Source: Simmondsia chinensis
Taxonomy: Eukaryota; Streptophyta; Magnoliopsida; Caryophyllales; Simmondsiaceae
Reading direction: 5' to 3'
DNA: 64,000 nt
Assembly (NCBI GenBank): GCA_018398585.1
Contig: JAGTTD010000018.1
Span: 9,493,501 to 9,557,500, forward strand
The notes under the pieces were generated by a model. That model saw only the letters and a program-made list of their open reading frames with translations, was not told the origin of the DNA and searched no databases. The position numbers were made by a program, and so were the translations under genes. This document shows, in pieces, positions 58,543 through 64,000 of the stretch. Position 1 is the first letter of the stretch. Each line of letters begins with the position of its first letter.

Positions 58543-59080
58543 GTTACTCTGTCCTGGACTGTGGCACATAACATTGTCAATGAGAAGACAATGGTAGGCT
58601 TGATGGCAGCTTTGTTTGACATGTATGAGAAACTGTCGGCGAACAACAAGATACATCTAATGAAGAAGTTATTCAATCTGAAGATGACAAAAGCTAATTC
58701 AGTTTTCGAGCACTTAAATGCATTTAATGTGAAAATAAATCAATTGATGTCAATGAAAATTAAATTTGATGATGAAATCCCAGCAATGGTGTTTAGCGCC
58801 TCTGCCCGACAGTTGGGAAGCCATGAGAATGGCGATAAATAATTATGCCAGTAAAGAAAAGTCAAAATATGATGATATACATGATTTTGTTTTGGCCGAG
58901 GAGGTCCGCTGATGCTATTCCGGACAGAATCACATCTTAACTATGGAAACTTGGGTAGGGGTTTGGAAAAATCACGTAGGGGTAGAAGTAGCAATAGGAT
59001 AGGCTGGAGGGTGTTGTGTTGGCATTGTGGAAAATTGGGACATATAAGAAGGTAATGTAGAGTCTTGAAAAATTTTGACA
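58543..59080 (+). pseudogene. Copia gag, third segment
   Basis: It reads TLSWTVAHNIVNEKT, then LFDMYEKLSANNKIHLMKKL and FNLKMTKANSVFEHLNAFN, the UBN2-type gag core. A +1 shift near 58790 is followed by SWEAMRMA and KYDDIHDFVLAEEV in another frame. A zinc knuckle CWHCGKLGHIRR has its last cysteine preceded by a stop near 59055. Confidence 0.8.
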
Positions 59081-59500
59081 CTAATAATGTAGCCAATGTT
59101 ATTACTGAGGAGATATAGGATGCTCTAGCATAGATACAGGATGCTTTAGCTCTTATCGTGCATTCACTAGTGGATAACTAGATTTAAACTTCTAGGGCTT
59201 TGTTTCACCCTACATTGTGTAGGGATGTGATTCAGAATTTTGTGGCTGGGGATTACGGTAGAGTTTATTTAGTGAGTGGTAAACTGTTGGAAATTGTCGG
59301 TATGGTTGATGCTACTATTTCATCACCACATGGGTTAGTATGGACTTTACGCAATGTGAGATATGTGTTCGAGTTGAAGAAAAAATCGATATTGTTGGGA
59401 TACAATGGGTATTTTGTCAAGTTCTCATATGGTAAGTGGATAGTCTTAAAGATGGTGTTAGTGATAGCTCATGGTCCAAAGTCGAGCACACTACTTTAAT
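59080..59500 (+). pseudogene. Copia protease region, copy 2
   Basis: CRDVIQNFVAGDYGRVYLVS and VWTLRNVRYV match copy 1. The active-site region is destroyed by stops near 59170-59190. From about 59500 the text parallels 600-960, without integrase. Confidence 0.75.
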
Positions 59501-59865
59501 GACGAAGTCAGCTGATGGTAAGTTTACTGCAGGAAACTCAGCTCTGAGTAGGTCAAAGCCTGCCAATTGGAAGCTACTTTCCAAGGTTTCACATCAATCC
59601 AAAAAGCCGATGGGTACATGGATTAATCAGAAGAATCATTCTAATGGAGGTTCGAGTACACGCGTCAAGTGGGAGCTAGTAGTGGGAGCCGGAATGAGCT
59701 CCCGGTACAAAAGGACAAGTGTGATTGTGAATTCGGTAGTTATACTAAAGAAGAGCATACCGCCTGATATACTGAAGTCGGAGTGGGCTCCAGGTAAAGT
59801 TTATTCATGATGATTGCATGTGAGGGTGAGCATGGGAGATTTTTGTGTAGCTTCCAATGAGAGAC

Positions 59866-60198
59866 TATTAAGTGTGGAGACTACTTGTCCTCTGTAATCA
59901 TGGCAAGATTTATTAGGGCTTGTGTTAATAACATGACTGATGATAACTCTTGAGATTCCAACAATTACATCTGTAAGTGGCCTATTTATAGGCACTCTTT
60001 CGTTGGTGTTGTAGAATAAGTAAGAGTGAAAAATATTGTAATTCTCGGTTATGTTAGTAAATATTATTGCTCCCCCTTCGTGGATGTAGGCTTCAGATGA
60101 ACCATATAAAATCCAGTGTTCAAATATTTCCCCTACCCCTTTTCAATTTGGGTATGTTATTTTGATTTACAGTTCGGTACTCGTGGGTGGTCCTAATA
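59866..60198 (+). repeat. 3' LTR of the outer Copia element
   Basis: It begins tattaagtgtgg after the purine tract and ends cctaata. It matches the LTR at 967-1308 with substitutions. Confidence 0.75.
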
Positions 60199-61142
60199 AA
60201 GTATCGATATGTCCGTTGTCTTCGACACTATAACACATAACAGATCACCTATGATGTGTATCATCATAGGACTTGTCGAGGATTGATTGAACTTGATCTT
60301 AATCGACCCAAAATGGTTCAAATACACCCATCTCGAGCCACCAATGACCAATAACAAGTTGAACTGAAAATGAACCAAACCCATACTCACTCCAACTTGA
60401 AACCTAAAATGACTTGAAATTTTAACTACATTAATTGGGAATACTATTGTTGAGTAATTCGAAAAAAGATATTTTATTTTACCAAGCAACTAAAGCAACT
60501 ATTTGGGGCCCCATATACCAAACTGCCACTTGGCCTAGGTCCATGTCCCTCTAATTGTCTGCAACAGATTAATCAACAAAAAACTCCAAAAATTATAATT
60601 ACGTCTCCGTAATTGGACCATGGGCAGAATCCAGATAATTATTGCAAACCTAAGTCAAATTCACCAAAAGCATCAACCCTCTTTTAGAGGTGATTGATTG
60701 AGGTCAAATATGGTTCAGAATTTAGACTTGCTTCCAAGTCAATAGCAATTCCTTTTTGCATATTTATTTGATTTTTATTCACAGCGACCACACACACATA
60801 CACTAAAATGAATAAAAGGAGCAAACATGGTGGATTTGTAGTGGGATCATTTTATATAATGTGATTGTGCTATTAAAAATTACGTGAATAACTCAACTTC
60901 AATTTGATCAATGAACTAGATTAACACAATATGAATTATAAAGGCATTAAATTGACACAACTAAAAGTATAATGATTAATAAATATGATATGATGGAAAA
61001 AGTACAAGAATAACATTAATAGTTTAAGTTGGCCCAATCAGGGGGAGGGTTGCTTTAAATTGGGCTACAAGTACATTTTTGTTAGGGTTCAGGCTCGATG
61101 ATCTAACTCGAAGCTCTTGGATCTGGTGCGGCTCCAAGAACC
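60199..61142. other. Unassigned stretch with an old Tat LTR end
   Basis: 60199-60640 holds nothing recognisable. 60650-60828 is described separately. 60829-61142 is AT-rich with no feature seen. Confidence 0.5.
60650..60828 (+). repeat. Tat LTR 3' end fragment, plus orientation
   Basis: ttagaggtgattgattgagg, then cagcgaccac and ggagcaaaca, is a diverged reverse copy of 18202-18390 (and of 52216-52400). Only this end is present. Confidence 0.65.
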
Positions 61143-61530
61143 TGTCATGATTCTACAAAATAGGGCTTATGGAATTAAGTACCAATAATTCATAAGCTTA
61201 ATTAGCTTTGTTAGCGTCTGTATAAGTCAAGTGAGTCAAATGTTAGTTGAAGGTCAAGAATGGCAACTAGGATGGTTAATGTCGGTTAGCATTATGTGTC
61301 TATGTGTATTGTATCTAGTTAGCCGCCTTTAGCTTGAATATAGTATAAGTATTAGATGCATCTCTTGTAAACATTCATGGAATGATAATTGATATCTTTT
61401 CTCTCTCTCAACTCTAATTCTCTCTAATTCTCTTCTCTATTTTCTTTATTACTCATCTATTTCACTTCTTTCTCATCTCATACTCTCTTTTCCCTAGGTT
61501 ATTATTCAAGTTGGATCTTGAATCATAACA
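61143..61530 (+). repeat. 5' LTR of the plus-strand element
   Basis: 388 bp. It starts tgtcatgatt and has tagtataagtattag near 61341 (TATA-like), then a pyrimidine-rich tract of ctctctaattctct. By eye it is related to the Reina LTR in reverse complement. Confidence 0.75.
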
Positions 61531-61531
61531 A

Positions 61532-61543
61532 TTGGTATCAGAG
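61532..61543 (+). other. Primer-binding site (tRNA-Met type)
   Basis: ttggtatcagag lies directly after the LTR end. Confidence 0.8.
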
Positions 61544-61779
61544 TTTGTGATTTTGCTTCCAATTAAGTTGATTGAGTTCAATTTGATAGCATAAGCACTA
61601 GATCAAGCTTAAGTTGATATCAAGACCTTTGATCGGGTTGCAATTGATCAAGATTTCAACATTTGAATTCTTGTTCAAGTAGTTTGCTTTTATCAACTGA
61701 ATTAAGCAACAATATTGCTAAGCTTAAGGATTTGCATTTGATTTAGTTGAATTTACTTCAATTAAATTGAGTTGTATTG

Positions 61780-63595
61780 AATCAAGCATGATTTACAACA
61801 TAAGCCTAGCAGTTGGAGTAGGAGATGTTGTAGCTAGTTCGATTCAGCAAGAATAGATTGCTCGAGTTCAGCAGCATAAGCAGCAGCTCATTTAAGAATT
61901 CAGGCTTACATTGCAGCAATCACAACAGCAGTATGTGCAAAGGCAGCTGCAAATTCAGCAACAAATTCATAGGAATGCAGAATCTCAATCGATCGCAGTA
62001 TAAGAACAATATAATAGAGAAGGAGGAACAATTCAAAACTCTTTCGCAGATTCTACTAGAATTGGAATAAGTACGAGCTGGAATATGGTTGCTATGAGTC
62101 AGAGTAATGCAGAGCCAGTACAACAAGTTGTTTGTGATGGATTGATAGGAAATTTTGTTGCCAAGCTTCCTGCGTTAGAGAAGAAACCAGAGAAATTGAG
62201 CTAGTTATGATTGATCAAGCAATTGTCAATTGATCAAAGACAAGTTCAACTTCATTTGTGAATGCATTGGGAGCAAAACAATTTGAATTGGGAGCACTAC
62301 AATCTGAAATTGGTGCAATTCCATCAGAAATTGAAGGATCACAGCCCGAGGGACAAGTTGAGGAATCAAATTTCTTTGCTGCACTCAAATCAGGAATACA
62401 AGTTGAGCTCCTAAGTGTGAGGAAATTGAGGCTAAAGTTCACATTGCAGCAGAATGTTGAGCTTAGTCTGATAATTCACCTTAACCGTGAGAGGTGTTAC
62501 TCAAGCAAGAAATTAATAGAGAAGGAAAGGCCAATTTTGGTGTATGCAAGAAGTGCACCAGATTTCTTACAACTTGAAGAAAATGAAGAGGGTCTTGAAA
62601 GGTTATATGAGAGCAAGTAGTTGGGAATGAAGCAGCCTAAAGTGTTATTGATGTCTATTGATAGGTTTGGAGCATTCTCTTGGATCCAAAGAATTATCAA
62701 GAGGGCAAGGAAAGGATACAACTCTCGTAGCCATGAGATAAGATCGACAACGAATCAGAAAAATATCATTGCCCAACTACCAAAGTCAGCTAAGGAATAT
62801 GCTGCTATCTCTGGTGCGAATGCTACTGTTGGTGCCATTGCTAGAGCTAATGCCGAAGAAAATCAATTTGAGCAATTTGGGCTTCAGATGTAAGAAATGC
62901 TTACAGTGCTGCAGCGTTCTCTGGCTGAGAAATTAGATCAGAAATTAAATTAGCATTTCCAACAATGGCAACTACGGATCAATGGCCTGTAAGAACAACT
63001 CAATAGACAACATTTACTTGTGGGAATTGGATTCTTTTCAGACGTTAGTCAACATGTTTGACCTCTAGAGCCTGTGTAATCTCCAGTGTTTGAGGAGTTG
63101 ATGCAAAAGAATTCCGTGGAAGAGTATGTGGTGCGATTTGAGGAATGGAGGACAAGATGGTTGTCTATATAACAGGGAATAAGTGAGGAGTATTTGGTGT
63201 CTCGTTTTGTGGATGGCCTTGTTCCTCAACTCAAACATATAGTGAAGGCCATTAATCCAAGCATTTTGGTTACGGCATACGCTAAAGCTAGGTTGTTTGA
63301 GTCCACGAGTCTTCCTTAATTGGAAGAAAGACAAGTGGAAATTGATCAAGTACTAAGGGAAGCATCTCACTTTCCAAAATCAGCACCAATATTGAGTATG
63401 GAGGCAGTAAGACACTCTGTTAAGTGCATTCAAGAGTTAGATGTAAGGCTATTTAAAGTAGTAAGGATGTTGAGCAGTAAGAAGTTTAGATTGAAGTCCA
63501 CAACAAGCTTAAGTGAAAAGGACCAACTCAGCTCATTCAAGAGGACTAAGGTGAGGAGAATGCGTGCAATGTGGGTTGATCCGGTGTTCTTCTAG
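61780..63595 (+). pseudogene. Decayed gag region with an inserted unidentified segment
   Basis: The start (61780-62110) is glutamine-rich (QQQYVQRQLQIQQQ), like Reina gag N-termini. Near 62900-63300, MQKNSVEEYVVRFEEWR followed by YLVSRFVDGLVPQLKHIVKA is a clear retrotransposon gag core. Between them, 62258-62893 encodes an unidentified stretch (ERPILVYARSAPDFLQLEEN, SIDRFGAFSWIQRI). At least eight stops break the frame. The middle segment is not normal gag and may be captured sequence. Confidence 0.5.
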
Positions 63596-64000
63596 CAGTG
63601 CATTTAAATGTGAGGCCTCTGGAATAGTTATTGTTACTTCTCTCAATGTAAAGTGGTAAATTTCCATGCGAACCAAGCGTATAAAACAAGTTTGGTGGTA
63701 TGTAGGAACAAATGTTGGCCTAAGTCCAATTGAAAAGGGGGCTCAACTTTATCAGTAGCTTCTGGAATGGGCCATACTGATGACTAATTGGCAACTGCTT
63801 CCAGACTCAGAGCTTTCACAGCTTGTGGGAATACCGAAAAGTGTTCTTGTGCAAGTAAAGGAAGTTGGAATGAGTACAATGATTGAGGTAGGTTTGGGCG
63901 AGCAGAGTATTGATAAGAACACAAATGTGAGGTAGCCTAAATGGAAGTTTAATTAGCTTCTCAAGTCCGGATTAGAGGGAACACTAAAGACTCGATCGGT

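Larger units (their letters stand above)
16829..60198 (+). mobile_element. Outer deleted Copia element, split by nested insertions
   Basis: It starts tgttaaatatag at 16829 and ends at 60198 with the 3' LTR. Flanks aaata (16824-16828) and aagta (60199-60203) agree at 4 of 5. Its own sequence is only 16829-18201, 53613-53764 and 58543-60198. It runs from a partial 5' LTR through a GC-rich leader with a foldback element, gag (broken twice) and protease to the 3' LTR, without integrase or reverse transcriptase. The gag frame is preserved across both insertion sites once one copy of each target duplication is removed. Confidence 0.75.
61143..64000 (+). mobile_element. LTR element with decayed gag and unidentified ORF (continues past window)
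   Basis: The LTR 61143-61530 ends gaatcataaca and is followed by a tRNA-Met-type primer site (61532-61543). The same layout and LTR ends are seen in Reina (24575) and in the element at 45906. The interior has gag-like text interrupted by many stops, and RT is not reached before the window ends. Whether it is autonomous cannot be judged. Confidence 0.7.

Overview
The window is nuclear DNA from a flowering plant, most likely a dicot with a large, repeat-rich genome; the species cannot be named. Evidence: the gene exons resemble plant exosome subunit MTR3, with plant-type introns; nearly everything else is plant transposable-element lineages (Copia; Tat and Reina Ty3/gypsy; Athila-like LTRs; L1 and RTE LINEs; hAT, Tourist and CACTA DNA elements). 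No prokaryotic features, tRNA genes or CRISPR were seen. About one tenth is host gene or unassigned DNA.

Left part (1-16828). One host gene lies on the minus strand: MTR3/RRP41-like, an RNase PH-ring subunit of the RNA exosome. Five coding exons (14320-14188, 9721-9643, 7611-7509, 7428-7308, 4992-4904) join in phase into 175 codons. The last ~80 codons lie beyond position 1. Its introns hold two hAT-type MITEs, a 1.6 kb Copia-type solo LTR, an Athila-like solo LTR, three 3'-terminal pieces of one RTE LINE family, two copies of a SINE with a 5S rRNA head, and a deleted Copia element. Most insertions still show target-site duplications (TSDs).

Central part (16829-60198). This is one nested stack. 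A deleted Copia element (16829-60198, TSD aaata/aagta) has its gag split by a full-length Tat-type Ty3/gypsy element (18202-53612, TSD gagac/gagat) and again by a 4.78 kb solo LTR (53765-58542, TSD gttac). Both splits can be read because the gag frame resumes after one copy of the TSD. Inside Tat are a Tourist MITE (19426-20197), an Athila-like solo LTR (21204-22661), a Reina element (24575-32802) that carries an L1 LINE (28413-~30725), a CACTA end plus rearranged LTR copies (34747-~37670), a truncated Copia element (~40830-45531) and a non-autonomous LTR element (45906-51007, TSD gttga) whose long ORF is not a recognisable gag or pol. Tat also carries an antisense plant-mobile-domain ORF next to its 3' LTR.

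Right part (60199-64000). A short unassigned stretch with an old Tat LTR end is followed by a plus-strand LTR element (61143 to the window edge), with a decayed gag and an ORF apparently related to the one in 45906-51007.

The least ordinary signals are: the 5S-headed SINE next to its probable RTE LINE partner; the solo LTR built from five 710 bp units that each keep a CCACGTG core; the LTR element family with an unidentified ORF; and the depth and legibility of the nesting. All boundaries were read by eye; none was tested by alignment software.
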